A model generated the notes under the pieces. The model was not told the DNA's origin and did not search any database. It saw nothing but the letters and a program-made list of their open reading frames with translations. Shown piece after piece: positions 7,440-15,998 of a stretch of DNA of 64,000 bases. The stretch's first letter is position 1, and the number at the start of each line of letters is the position of its first letter. Position numbers and translations under genes: made by a program. Origin of the DNA: a virus; the IMG/VR virus record IMGVR_UViG_3300005613_000005, positions 91,213-155,212 of that record, one strand, 5' to 3'.

Positions 7440-7762
7440 CAAAGTTAGATTTTTCTTTTCCCCATACGCAGAGTTCAATACACCACTATGGTTTCCCTAT
7501 CAACATAGGCGCATATAAAGTAAGTGCTATCGCACTAGCAGTAGTATCCCTAAAGATCTCATATGCTGTGATAGTCAGTGACGTCAAGAACGACATGCAC
7601 TTCAAACAGTACGTAGAGTTCATGCCATCGCTTAGTCACAAAGAATCATATGCGTTAGTTATAAACAAAAAATTAAACGATACCGCATACCTGCTGACGC
7701 TTAAAGTACTTTTATATAAGATGGGAGTAATAGATGAAAAAAGTGATGCTGGTCGGTTCTAA
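7436..7762 (+). CDS. Hypothetical protein
   Basis: Start at ATG 7436 (AGAAGGGGACAT upstream, 4-nt overlap with the preceding stop) in preference to an in-frame ATG at 7415. 108 aa, beta-rich, with a hydrophobic VSAIALAVVSLKISYAVIVS stretch that could be a buried core or a membrane segment. Overlaps the next gene by 29 nt. Confidence 0.55.
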   Translation: MTKLDFSFPHTQSSIHHYGFPINIGAYKVSAIALAVVSLKISYAVIVSDVKNDMHFKQYVEFMPSLSHKESYALVINKKLNDTAYLLTLKVLLYKMGVIDEKSDAGRF

Positions 7763-8147
7763 TCCCTCGCGGCGCAGTCCAGACAACAGCGTTTTTCACG
7801 CGTCCACGCGGTCCAGAATGACCGTAGACGCGTGGTTTCGCGATATAGAATGCCAGATATCCTTCACGAACGTATCGCGCGAGAAGACCGAGAACAACCG
7901 TCCTCTGACAGTTCGAGAGATAAGATCCAACCTTCCTCGTCTCAAAGAAGAGTTGAAAGGCTATGACAAGATAGTAGCCCTGGGAAACACGGCTCAGAAA
8001 GCACTGACACTGCTTTGTTTCGATTTCTTTGCAATGCCACATCCAAGTGGTCTTAATCGTTTACTTAATGACCCTATATACATTAAAAATAAAATTAAAG
8101 CGCTACATCGATATATTGAAAATAATAACCAAAGGAGTAAAATATGA
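7734..8147 (+). CDS. Uracil-DNA glycosylase superfamily-like protein
   Basis: 137 aa. Both conserved UDG-superfamily regions are visible: MLVGSNPS (residues 5-12; motif A, like GINPG of MUG) and HPSGLNR (103-109; motif B, like NPSGLSR of MUG), with IVALGNTAQKAL between as the central strand. Known: the superfamily removes deaminated or modified bases. Inferred: repair or removal of uracil or altered pyrimidines from phage or host DNA. The activating residue after motif A is not obvious, so catalytic competence is uncertain. Confidence 0.7.
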   Translation: MKKVMLVGSNPSRRSPDNSVFHASTRSRMTVDAWFRDIECQISFTNVSREKTENNRPLTVREIRSNLPRLKEELKGYDKIVALGNTAQKALTLLCFDFFAMPHPSGLNRLLNDPIYIKNKIKALHRYIENNNQRSKI

Positions 8148-8470
8148 CCGCACAACAGTCACTTGAGATAATAAATTCGATAGACGCCAAGATATGGTTC
8201 TTGCTCTTGAAGTTCGGGTTCGCTGCATTCTTAGTTATATTAGTCAAAAACTTCGTAACCCACCTGTACCAGTACCTGTTCCTGAGATGGAGCAAAGGAT
8301 ACGGTATAAACACCAAGGTAGAATACGAGGGAGAGATATACTACATAGATGACCAGACGTTCACGAACATCGTCCTGATCAAGGGAAGCAAACGCGTGTT
8401 CATACCTATATCCAGGTTCATGACCATGCCCGTAAAAGTTATCCGAAACGGGAATCCAGATAAAAAATAA
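8144..8470 (+). CDS. Membrane-anchored protein with small beta domain
   Basis: 108 aa, 4-nt overlap with the preceding gene and ribosome site AAAGGAG. One N-terminal transmembrane helix (about 16-42) precedes a beta-rich module (NTKVEYEGEIYYIDDQ...KRVFIPISRFM). That arrangement resembles the membrane-helix plus beta domain of small MscS-like proteins. The function remains unassigned. Last gene before a terminator. Confidence 0.6.
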   Translation: MTAQQSLEIINSIDAKIWFLLLKFGFAAFLVILVKNFVTHLYQYLFLRWSKGYGINTKVEYEGEIYYIDDQTFTNIVLIKGSKRVFIPISRFMTMPVKVIRNGNPDKK

Positions 8471-8497
8471 AAAGGGCCGCTCAAAAGCGACCCTTTA
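8471..8497. terminator. Bidirectional Rho-independent terminator
   Basis: AAAGGGCCGCT, a short loop, then AGCGACCCTTT: an 11-bp stem with one mismatch, flanked by A-tract and T-tract. It sits between converging genes (ending 8470 and 8521) and would stop transcription from both sides. Confidence 0.8.
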
Positions 8498-8520
8498 AAA
8501 AATCAATCTACAGTACTAGC

Positions 8521-10152
8521 TTAGCTATAGAGTATAGCGTTGGTGAGTGTCCCAGTGCATGTTCCGAGTTGTTTATCGCGAAACTGTTCCTGGAGTTCTA
8601 CGATCATGTCGATGATGTCGTCTGCCAATGCAGCATGAGCTAATGAACTAGCAAGAGCTTTCTTAGCGTCAGTTGCAAAAGGAGAAGACTGAGCTGTAAC
8701 AGCAGTATCATCGATCTCAGCTTGGTCAACAGCTGTTGAACCATAGTCAGATATGGCGACCGTGAAACCAGATGTACCAGCACTCACGTTAGCGAAATAT
8801 TCTGTGTCGACGTGCTGTATGACCAGGTTACCAGCGTTATCGTTGGATCCAGCCTCAAACTTAGAGTCAGCGATGATCTTAGCATATAAAGCATCTCCGA
8901 CCTGAGCCTTAGTCATGGCGCTGGTTATGGTAGTAACTTCAACAGCTCTATCAGCACCATGTGCAGGAGCTGCAGTACCAGAATCGTCCACGTCTATCCA
9001 GAAAGCTACGGTACCGTTGGTATCTTCCAGGAGCATGTACTTGCCGTCGAGAGCACTGTCAACGCCCGCTGTGTTCTCACCGATGGTAAAACCGGTATCA
9101 CCGTCAGCCGCGTTAGTTCTAGCTCCATAAGTAGCACATTGAACAGTTAAGTTTCCAGAAAGGTCATCAGAACCAGCTTCAAAATCGGCATCACCAACTA
9201 GCACGTTGTAAACAGCAGTTCCGACCGCGCCAACAGCGTCACCACTGTTGATAGCCGTCACCTCTAAACTCCTGTCAGCCCCGTGAGCAGGTTCAGCTGT
9301 TCCTGAGTCGTCAACGTCTATCCAGACAGCAACAGAACCAGCGTCGTCGTGGATGATAAAATATTTACCATCAAGGACACTGTCAACCCCTGGTGTGTTT
9401 TCACCGACGGTGAAACCAGAAGTTCCAGCAGTTCCATCACTTCTAACGCCATAAGTAGCACACTGAATAGTTAAATTACCGTTGTTATCATTGGATCCAG
9501 CTTCAAAGTCTGCATCGCCTGTAACAGCCGCATAAACTTTGTCACCAACTGTTCCTTTACTGTCGTCTGTGACGATCGTTGTGATCTCAACAGAACGATC
9601 AGCCCCGTGAGCTGGTTCTGCCGTTCCTGAATCGTCTACGTCTATCCAGAAAGCTACTGATCCAGCATCGTCATAAAGGATGAAATAGGTTCCGTCAAGA
9701 GAATCTGCAACGTCGGCAACTGTTTCGATGTCGGTGATCTCTTTTACAGATCCTTCAGCGATACAAGCGATATCAGATATCTCTTTTACAGATCCGTCAG
9801 CGATCGTGACTACCGAAGTACTCTGTTTATCAGATACTTCTGCGTAATCCTGAAGTTCTACCAAGATGTTCAGGATGTTATCGGCGAGTGACCTGTTGTT
9901 TAGAGCTGAGCGAAAAGCCTTGCGGTACGAAGAGAGACTCTCAGCACCGAACTTCCTTGTAGCAGAAAGTTCATACGGCGTCTCGTTGCTAACAGTGATG
10001 TCAGCGCTCAGGATGTTGGATGCTATGGTACCACCGTTGGCCGCAGCAAACACCTGCAGGTCGTAGATGGCGTTCAGTATAGCATCAGCTAGTTTTTTGT
10101 TTCGAAGAGCAGATCTAAGGCTCTTCCTGTAAGAAATTGAATGTTGTGACAT
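8521..10152 (-). CDS. Virion/adhesin protein with three beta-domain repeats and three helical repeats
   Basis: 543 aa. Three copies of a domain of about 105 residues start at roughly 144, 258 and 371. Each contains LDGxYFxxxDxxGSVAxWIDV and DSGTAEPAHGADR. The same domain recurs in the 25473 protein. Short helical repeats (SYRKSLRSALRNKKLADAIL and relatives) occur at about 7-33, 76-102 and near the C-terminus. Such beta modules are frequent in phage tail and fibre proteins, so a virion location is likely. Ribosome site AAGGAGACG. The exact part is unknown. Confidence 0.7.
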   Translation of the reverse strand: MSQHSISYRKSLRSALRNKKLADAILNAIYDLQVFAAANGGTIASNILSADITVSNETPYELSATRKFGAESLSSYRKAFRSALNNRSLADNILNILVELQDYAEVSDKQSTSVVTIADGSVKEISDIACIAEGSVKEITDIETVADVADSLDGTYFILYDDAGSVAFWIDVDDSGTAEPAHGADRSVEITTIVTDDSKGTVGDKVYAAVTGDADFEAGSNDNNGNLTIQCATYGVRSDGTAGTSGFTVGENTPGVDSVLDGKYFIIHDDAGSVAVWIDVDDSGTAEPAHGADRSLEVTAINSGDAVGAVGTAVYNVLVGDADFEAGSDDLSGNLTVQCATYGARTNAADGDTGFTIGENTAGVDSALDGKYMLLEDTNGTVAFWIDVDDSGTAAPAHGADRAVEVTTITSAMTKAQVGDALYAKIIADSKFEAGSNDNAGNLVIQHVDTEYFANVSAGTSGFTVAISDYGSTAVDQAEIDDTAVTAQSSPFATDAKKALASSLAHAALADDIIDMIVELQEQFRDKQLGTCTGTLTNAILYS

Positions 10153-10227
10153 AACGTCTCCTTCCGAGTGTTAGGCACGGTATCAAATCCGTGACACATA
10201 CATCAAATTATTTAGTTGTTTCCTTAT

Positions 10228-10554
10228 TTATACTAAAAACTCTAGTACCCCAAAGGCAATCGCAGCTAGAACCCCGATTATACTTATGAGATAAAAAGTT
10301 TTGATAAGGCCTTTTTTTATAAGCTCCTTGTTGGCCTTTCTCTTGATCGATTCTATATGAAGAGGTTCAACGATCGCCTCGATGGCGTTCGTACGCTCTA
10401 TGTGGTGATCAAGAGAATCAGCCTGACGAATAAGCGTCTCGTTCATGCGCTTTTGTTCGTCGGTTAGTTTCTCTATCTTTTCATCAAACTTCTGGTCTAC
10501 TTCCTTCAACTTGTCTAATATCAGGTCCAAGATCTTGTCGTTCTCTTTACTCAC
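10228..10554 (-). CDS. Coiled-coil protein with C-terminal membrane anchor
   Basis: 108 aa, GTG start behind GGGTGGATAA. Residues 1-70 are a charged coiled coil. The C-terminus (about 84-106, TFYLISIIGVLAAIAFGVLEF) is a transmembrane helix. The layout is compatible with a holin, an anti-holin or a tail-anchored phage protein, none of which can be chosen from sequence alone. Confidence 0.6.
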   Translation of the reverse strand: MSKENDKILDLILDKLKEVDQKFDEKIEKLTDEQKRMNETLIRQADSLDHHIERTNAIEAIVEPLHIESIKRKANKELIKKGLIKTFYLISIIGVLAAIAFGVLEFLV

Positions 10555-10573
10555 TTATCCACCCATAACCTAC

Positions 10574-10587
10574 TAAGTTGCAACTTA
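10574..10587. promoter_or_regulatory. Perfect 14-bp palindrome between divergent genes (candidate operator)
   Basis: TAAGTTGCAACTTA is its own reverse complement. It lies 20 nt upstream of the leftward gene's start and about 45 nt upstream of the rightward -10 box. A dimeric regulator site is plausible; no cognate protein is identified. Confidence 0.4.
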
Positions 10588-10631
10588 TACTATCATACCA
10601 TAAAACAAGCTTAAAAAATCGCTTTACTCAG

Positions 10632-10637
10632 TATAAT
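10632..10637 (+). promoter_or_regulatory. -10 box TATAAT for the small plus-strand island
   Basis: TATAAT followed by GGTAGGAGGA and the ATG at 10656. No convincing -35 box. It would give a short leader containing the ribosome site. Confidence 0.45.
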
Positions 10638-10655
10638 TCTGGTAGGAGGACGACC

Positions 10656-10862
10656 ATGGATCCGATCAAGAAAATGCAAGAAAAGATTGAAGAACTCGGA
10701 AACGAAGCTGCACAGATAGTCAAACAACGCGATAAACTGTTCGCACAGATAGATAACTTGAACATACGGTTGACGCAAGTCACGGGAGCCATAAGCGAGT
10801 TGGATAAACTAATCAAGGAATGTGAGTCAGAAGATGGAAAAAAAGATCAAGCAGAGAGTTAA
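10656..10862 (+). CDS. Small coiled-coil protein
   Basis: 68 aa, starting at ATG 10656 behind TAGGAGGACGACC. Almost wholly coiled coil (QRDKLFAQIDNLNIRLTQV and flanks). It is a paralogue of the next gene (QIDGLNVSLKKL). The two form a plus-strand island within the minus-strand virion region. Function unknown. Confidence 0.6.
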   Translation: MDPIKKMQEKIEELGNEAAQIVKQRDKLFAQIDNLNIRLTQVTGAISELDKLIKECESEDGKKDQAES

Positions 10863-11022
10863 AGAACTGAACACCGAACTCCAGTTCACGTACAAGCAGA
10901 TAGACGGGTTAAACGTCAGTCTCAAAAAATTGAACACTCGTGCCGTTGAAATTGCCGGAGCTTTAAAAGAACTAGAAAATCTATTACTGACTAATAAAAA
11001 AGACGATAAAAAAACTAAATGA
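10822..11022 (+). CDS. Small coiled-coil protein, paralogue of its neighbour
   Basis: 66 aa from a GTG at 10822 (an ATG at 10834 is also possible), overlapping the preceding gene by 41 nt. Heptad-rich throughout with a Lys/Asp tail. Its 3' end overlaps the converging minus-strand gene by 8 nt. Confidence 0.5.
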   Translation: MSQKMEKKIKQRVKELNTELQFTYKQIDGLNVSLKKLNTRAVEIAGALKELENLLLTNKKDDKKTK

Positions 11023-11233
11023 TCTCGTCTTTTCCCTCATCTTCTTCGATTGCATCTTTGCAGTGACCAGTATCTAATTTGTTAAGAAACCAACAGAGCA
11101 CGTTAGCCCACATCGTTTTCCCCTGTTGTTTACCAGCTCTACTAGAGATCGTTTCATCAGGGTCGCCGCCCAATATAGCGTTGGCTAACTGATCGATCGC
11201 TATCAATATGTTCCAGATATATTTACCCAACAT
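11015..11233 (-). CDS. Conserved small phage protein (ILGGDPDETISSR family)
   Basis: Start at ATG 11233 behind CAGAGGCGTAAG, directly after the preceding stop; an in-frame ATG at 11275 would overlap that gene. 72 aa beginning MLGKYIWNILIAIDQLANAI and continuing GGDPDETISSRAGK, then a Trp/Cys segment and a HCKDAIEEDEGKDE end. This pattern is common in tailed phages as a small, possibly membrane-associated protein near lysis or tail genes. Role unknown. Confidence 0.65.
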   Translation of the reverse strand: MLGKYIWNILIAIDQLANAILGGDPDETISSRAGKQQGKTMWANVLCWFLNKLDTGHCKDAIEEDEGKDEII

Positions 11234-11234
11234 C

Positions 11235-11489
11235 TTACGCCTCTGGTATATAAGTAAACGCCAACGTTCTGTCATCTTCTGTTATCTTTTCATCGGCAAC
11301 TAACTTATCGATCCTAGCACGAGCTAAAGCATAATTTCCATTATCCAACGCTACTATTAAAGTAGCAGATGTATCAAGCGCGTCCATCAATCTTTCTAAT
11401 TGTTCCTGCGATGAAGCGTTGTTCAAAATTTTATTTAAGATTACCGTGCGTTTATGTGCAACGTTAGTTGTTACTCGTTTTAATCCCAT
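11235..11489 (-). CDS. Hypothetical virion-region protein
   Basis: 84 aa, overlapping the end of the large adhesin gene by 10 nt. Predicted helical, Ala/Leu-rich, with an alternating pattern (ATLIVALDNGNYALARARID). No family recognised. Its position suggests a virion-associated role. Confidence 0.55.
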   Translation of the reverse strand: MGLKRVTTNVAHKRTVILNKILNNASSQEQLERLMDALDTSATLIVALDNGNYALARARIDKLVADEKITEDDRTLAFTYIPEA

Positions 11490-14400
11490 GTTAATCCCGT
11501 CCCGTGAATTTTCATATTTTTATAGTTATGCGTAGTTATCTTATACTTCATTGAAGTACCAGACGGTTGTCCAGATATATCCACAGTTCCAGATAAGATA
11601 CGCTGAGAACCTGTATAATTTCCTTCATCAGCTAAAGTAACTTGACTCCACGTCGTACCACCATCTCTCGAAACCCATCCTTTTATATCTGTATTAACTG
11701 TTACACTATCAACATCCTCCTCAAACACTATTAAACGAGAATTATCAGGTTGCGTCTCTGCCGTTGTCGCATTAGAGATAAGTGTCATATTATATAACTC
11801 TGTTTTCCAATCATCGATATAGATCGTGTTTTCTGAATCAGCGTTTGTTATCTTTAAACTAAGTTCATCAATATCATCTTTGTTAGCAGAGGATACACCT
11901 GAAATATCCCACTCAACTAGTTGCCACGTATCGGCAGATGATATATTAACCGCTTTTGTGGTAGTGGTGCCTCCAGAATCATGTATCTGCAATTGAAAAT
12001 TTGTTCCAGTTCTACTTGCTCTTGCGTAGAAATAAAGCGTATCATAGGACGATAAATCAATTTTGTTTTCTTCTTCAAGTGTTTTCGTTATTGTTTGGTT
12101 CAAACTATCAGTTTCTGCAGCGGTAACTTTCAACGAATAACTACCTTGTTGCTTTATTGTTGACTCTGATTGTGGATAAGGAATAGGGTCGCTTTCTACC
12201 ATCATCTCTAAGTTACCGACCTGCATATAATCATAGCTCCAGGTCGTATCCATCCACAGCCTATAATAATTATAAGAAGTATCGTTGTCTAACAAAGCCC
12301 ATCCCATCGATACATATCCACTACCTATCTCAAAGTTATTTCCCGTTTTTGTTAAACCACCACCAGCACTTGAACAATTTATCTTACTCCAACTCGATCC
12401 ATTATTACTAGCTTCAATCCAACATAACTTAGGATTATTGCCTGCCCAATTTGAAGAGTTGAAAGTTATCTTTTTGATAGTTTGAGGAGATGAAAACTGC
12501 ACCCTTATCCATTGGTCTTCAAAAGCCTCCCAATCTCCCTGCCAAAACGTAGATGAATATTGATCATCGAACGCATAATCAACGTTAGATCCAGAGGAAG
12601 CTAAATAAGATTGTCCAGGTGTAGCGTCCACAAAGCCTGAAAGAGAAGATTCATAAGCGGCTTGCGCAGCCTCATCAGTTGGATACTCCATATAATCTAC
12701 TTCACATCCCGGTGCTACTGAATAAAGATCATTAGCAGAATCATATACTTCATTCGTTGAACTACCGGTATCTACTCCAGTTTCATCCTCATATTCGTCC
12801 ATAACACCGTCTATCATGTTCAATTTACTTAGAGCACCGTTAACGGCGATTCTAAAAGCGTTCAACATGATGTTGAGCTCAACTCGTGATGCAAGTTGTA
12901 ACTTAGAATCAACATACTTAATCGTAAAATCATCCATGTTAGAATAAAAAATATCAACGGTACTCGTTGCTGGAGCGTACAAACATTTTTCAGGCGAACT
13001 TTGACTTTCAGTCTCTTTTGAGCTACTTCCAATCTTATCTTTTGTAGGCAAACTTGCCACACGTATCAACGACGCAACATCCCCATCTATGTAACAATCA
13101 TCTCTATCAGTCATTTGAAGACTTTCTATAGAAGTTAAACTATTGCAATAAATAGAAGCTGTAGCGGTTGACTCAATGCCACTGCCATCCCTAATATCAA
13201 TGGAGGATGCATGGGCTGTACCTTGAAAAATTATTTGAGATCCTCTTCCTGCTTCTCCAGATCCAGAATTTCCACCACTGCAATCCATTGCTCCAAATGC
13301 ACACGTACCAACAAAAGTTTGATCGCCGCCATCGCCTCCAGCAGCACCAGAACTGTCTCCCCCATAGAAGTTCCAACTTCTTGAATGTGCGTGCGTTACC
13401 GTTCCATATGCGGTTAACGATGCACCGTTGCCACCGTTGCCAACACCGTTGCCACCAAAAGCTTGCACGTGACTTCTGATTGTTACAGCGTCATAGAATA
13501 TTATAGTCGCTGCATTTCCACCTGTATTTGAACCACTTGAACCAGTACCACCATTGGCTATAAAACCATCTTTCATGGTAGTAGGACCATAGAGCGTTAA
13601 ATTCCCTGCATTACCGCCATTTCCACTATTACCATTTCCACCATTTACACGTAAAGGTCCATCACATTCAGCACGACCAAAAATCGTTATATCTCCACCA
13701 GCACCACCATTCCCTGTTCCCAAAAAGAAAACTTGTGCTCCACTAGCTGCTATCTCATCACCGCAATAATCTCCATTTATCGTTACAGTGCCTCCAGCAC
13801 CACCGTCACCGGTACCATTGCTCATACCACCATTAACATTGATAGAAGTAAATACTTCACCATAAAAACCGCCCAGATCAACGTTTCCACCATCTCCTCC
13901 ACCAGAAGAATCAGCTCCGCCTTGACTATATACAGCAGCATAATATACTGATCCTTTAACAGTAATATCACCACCATCAGCACCTGCTCCACCACTACAG
14001 TTGATAGAATCAGAAAAAGCAGTTCCCCAAAAATCGCCTCCTACAGAAAGGTTGTTACCATCAATTCCTGAAGCATTTCCAGAAGCGTTGAAAGAATCAC
14101 AACGCATATCACCCAACACCGTGAACGTAGCAGGAGTAGAACCTGCTTCAGATCTATAAGTAACTAATCCTTTACAGTGAAAATCACCTTCGATAGTAAT
14201 ATTGGCCAGATCACCACCTGAATTTGCTGCGGTAAAAGTACTTCCCAATTTAAAATTGCCGTTGATCGTTAAGGCAGCACCACCCGTACTAGAGAAGCTG
14301 CCGGTACTCATAATATCACCTTTTACAGTAATGTTATGAGAAGCTGTTATGTTGCCTATGACCGTTAGATTACCATGTACTTCAAAATTAGCAGATGTAC

Positions 14401-14701
14401 CTGTAATGTTACCGTTCACAAAAACATCACCGTGATAAGTACCTCCGACCGTAGTATCTGTACAAAATCTCGCTTCGCAACTCAGACTCTTAACCCACGA
14501 AAGGCCTAATGGTATCGCTAGGTCTTGGGTACCATCATTGACCACCACGTCACCACTACTGATTAAAGTATGGATAGTAGTATCCTCTGCTAGATTCAAC
14601 CACTTATCCGGTGGTACATCAAACTGCGATTCATATGCTACTTGTACACCCAATAATGTTAAAGTATCACCGCTTTGATTTTTTAAAATTTTTGTCATCA
14701 T
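11480..14701 (-). CDS. Large glycine-rich adhesin with discoidin-like and carbohydrate-binding-like domains
   Basis: 1073 aa. Residues 1-70 (KNQSGDTLTLLGVQVAYES...) look like a phage attachment module. Residues about 100-520 are Gly/Asn/Ser-rich repeats (GNGGAGGDITIFG type), probably a beta-solenoid. Residues about 700-835 (AFDDQYSSTFWQGDWEAF..WIRVQFSSPQTIKKITF) match an F5/8 type C (discoidin) fold. Residues about 840-970 (YDTLYFYARAS...WQLVEWDISG..IDDW) resemble a jelly-roll carbohydrate-binding module. Together these indicate a receptor-binding tail or head fibre. Domain names are from pattern recognition. Confidence 0.75.
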   Translation of the reverse strand: MMTKILKNQSGDTLTLLGVQVAYESQFDVPPDKWLNLAEDTTIHTLISSGDVVVNDGTQDLAIPLGLSWVKSLSCEARFCTDTTVGGTYHGDVFVNGNITGTSANFEVHGNLTVIGNITASHNITVKGDIMSTGSFSSTGGAALTINGNFKLGSTFTAANSGGDLANITIEGDFHCKGLVTYRSEAGSTPATFTVLGDMRCDSFNASGNASGIDGNNLSVGGDFWGTAFSDSINCSGGAGADGGDITVKGSVYYAAVYSQGGADSSGGGDGGNVDLGGFYGEVFTSINVNGGMSNGTGDGGAGGTVTINGDYCGDEIAASGAQVFFLGTGNGGAGGDITIFGRAECDGPLRVNGGNGNSGNGGNAGNLTLYGPTTMKDGFIANGGTGSSGSNTGGNAATIIFYDAVTIRSHVQAFGGNGVGNGGNGASLTAYGTVTHAHSRSWNFYGGDSSGAAGGDGGDQTFVGTCAFGAMDCSGGNSGSGEAGRGSQIIFQGTAHASSIDIRDGSGIESTATASIYCNSLTSIESLQMTDRDDCYIDGDVASLIRVASLPTKDKIGSSSKETESQSSPEKCLYAPATSTVDIFYSNMDDFTIKYVDSKLQLASRVELNIMLNAFRIAVNGALSKLNMIDGVMDEYEDETGVDTGSSTNEVYDSANDLYSVAPGCEVDYMEYPTDEAAQAAYESSLSGFVDATPGQSYLASSGSNVDYAFDDQYSSTFWQGDWEAFEDQWIRVQFSSPQTIKKITFNSSNWAGNNPKLCWIEASNNGSSWSKINCSSAGGGLTKTGNNFEIGSGYVSMGWALLDNDTSYNYYRLWMDTTWSYDYMQVGNLEMMVESDPIPYPQSESTIKQQGSYSLKVTAAETDSLNQTITKTLEEENKIDLSSYDTLYFYARASRTGTNFQLQIHDSGGTTTTKAVNISSADTWQLVEWDISGVSSANKDDIDELSLKITNADSENTIYIDDWKTELYNMTLISNATTAETQPDNSRLIVFEEDVDSVTVNTDIKGWVSRDGGTTWSQVTLADEGNYTGSQRILSGTVDISGQPSGTSMKYKITTHNYKNMKIHGTGLTWD

Positions 14702-14704
14702 ATA

Positions 14705-15196
14705 TTAACTCGCCACCGCAAAAATAACACATACTAGATCTTTACAGTTCGTGCCTTGATCCTTATATTTTATCCTTATCCAATCGCCAGCAGTAAAATC
14801 ATCATCCCATCCAGAATAATAACCGTGTCCGTCAGCATCATTCACCACGTTGACCGTCCTATATTTGTCACCAGGATCAGCGATGCCATTCTTGTAAAAT
14901 TCAAGGTCAAAACTAACATCAGTGTTCTTATTGGCCCACGTAAACTCCTTCACAGTACAATCTATAGGAAATAATATTACCAGATCAGGAGTAAGGTCTG
15001 AGTACGCCACCCATTGATTGTTGCTGATCGTACCGTTGTTCACCAGCGTAAGCGTGAACCTAGGTTTGCCTTCTGCAGTCTCTTTCGCTTCTTCTATCGC
15101 ACTCTGTACTTCATCAGCCGTAAAACCGTTCGTCGAGTTGTCAAAAGGAGTATCTATGGCATCTTGAGTACGCGAACTAGGTGGGATCTTAGGCAT
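14705..15196 (-). CDS. Virion structural protein (fibre/baseplate type)
   Basis: 163 aa. N-terminus PPSSRTQDAIDTPFDNSTNGF then TADEVQSAIEEAKETA resembles the short linker found in many phage fibre proteins, followed by a beta-rich domain of about 110 aa. Three nt separate it from the large adhesin, so they are co-transcribed and may be partners. Confidence 0.6.
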   Translation of the reverse strand: MPKIPPSSRTQDAIDTPFDNSTNGFTADEVQSAIEEAKETAEGKPRFTLTLVNNGTISNNQWVAYSDLTPDLVILFPIDCTVKEFTWANKNTDVSFDLEFYKNGIADPGDKYRTVNVVNDADGHGYYSGWDDDFTAGDWIRIKYKDQGTNCKDLVCVIFAVAS

Positions 15197-15197
15197 G

Positions 15198-15527
15198 TTA
15201 ACTCCACACTATAACTTCATACTTCGTACCATCGTTGTTTGTGTCGATCTTCAGCGTCGTGAAAACACCAGGAATGTAAATATACTCTCCTCTTGAGATA
15301 GTAGTGTAGTTAACAGTTCCGTCTATGTTTATGTACAGCACGTCGTTCGGATCATTGGCGTTCACGCCTTTGTTGGGATTCTTGATGTACGCGAGTTGAA
15401 TCGGTTTGGCACTAGTAGGTGTTATACTGTTTGGAACACCTGCGACCGCAACGTTGCTGTTAAAATGTTCCGGATCAGAGTCCCGCTCGTCCTGTATCTC
15501 AACATCAAAATCATCAAATTCAGACAT
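15198..15527 (-). CDS. Small virion-associated beta protein
   Basis: 109 aa, acidic start (SEFDDFDVEIQDERDSD), then a compact beta domain with NVAVAGVPNSITPTSAKPIQ and GEYIYIPGVFTTLKID. Sits in the virion operon with 1-3 nt gaps. Function not recognised. Confidence 0.55.
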   Translation of the reverse strand: MSEFDDFDVEIQDERDSDPEHFNSNVAVAGVPNSITPTSAKPIQLAYIKNPNKGVNANDPNDVLYINIDGTVNYTTISRGEYIYIPGVFTTLKIDTNNDGTKYEVIVWS

Positions 15528-15530
15528 ATC

Positions 15531-15908
15531 TTAATCCCATGTTACTTTCTGTGCTGTAGGAGCTTCTATAACTTTAGCGATCTTTTTGATCCTGTTTAGC
15601 ACTGAATCATCTATGAGTACCTCAACAGACGCTCCCCAGTTACATAATTTTTTAGATACTGCGCCTTTCGGCGGTTTTTTACCATCTAACGTCATGTTTT
15701 TTAACGTTTCTTCAACAGCCATATGCATGTCAGGACGAACTTTAACTTTTATAATCTTCTCTTCGTCCTCGTATTTTCCTATATAAAAATAATCAGTTAC
15801 ATCTTGGTTTAATTTTCGCGGAACACGAAGCCAATCTAACGTGTTAAAAATTTTCTTAAAATTAGTCATGTTTAGTTTTTGATCTTTTATCAACTGCATA
15901 GTGCTCAT
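15531..15908 (-). CDS. Hypothetical protein, predicted leaderless
   Basis: Start placed at the ATG at 15908 (MSTMQLIKDQ), because the -10 box TATAAT is exactly 6 nt upstream and no ribosome site exists. An upstream in-frame ATG at 15923 would overlap the -10. 125 aa, basic, with a central charged beta/alpha segment. Family not recognised. Confidence 0.55.
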   Translation of the reverse strand: MSTMQLIKDQKLNMTNFKKIFNTLDWLRVPRKLNQDVTDYFYIGKYEDEEKIIKVKVRPDMHMAVEETLKNMTLDGKKPPKGAVSKKLCNWGASVEVLIDDSVLNRIKKIAKVIEAPTAQKVTWD

Positions 15909-15914
15909 AATTCT

Positions 15915-15920
15915 ATTATA
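15915..15920 (-). promoter_or_regulatory. -10 box TATAAT, 6 nt before a start codon
   Basis: Reads TTGTATAATAGAATTATG on the minus strand. Transcription would begin at or next to the start codon at 15908. It lies just downstream of the 15942-15971 terminator. Confidence 0.55.
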
Positions 15921-15941
15921 CAACCTTAATGGTTATCAAGT

Positions 15942-15971
15942 AAAAAAAGGGGGATGACTTAAGTCATCCCC
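15942..15971 (-). terminator. Rho-independent terminator after the 15999 gene
   Basis: GGGGATGACTT/AAGTCATCCCC is a perfect 11-bp inverted repeat. On the minus strand it is followed by seven T. It ends transcription of the fibre-like gene at 15999-17315. Confidence 0.8.
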
Positions 15972-15998
15972 TCAATAATCTCGATTATCTACCTACGC

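Noticed and set aside
12285-13951. Short plus-strand frames opposite the large adhesin
   Set aside because: Shadows of Gly/Asn/Thr-rich coding sequence, without ribosome sites or recognisable domains.
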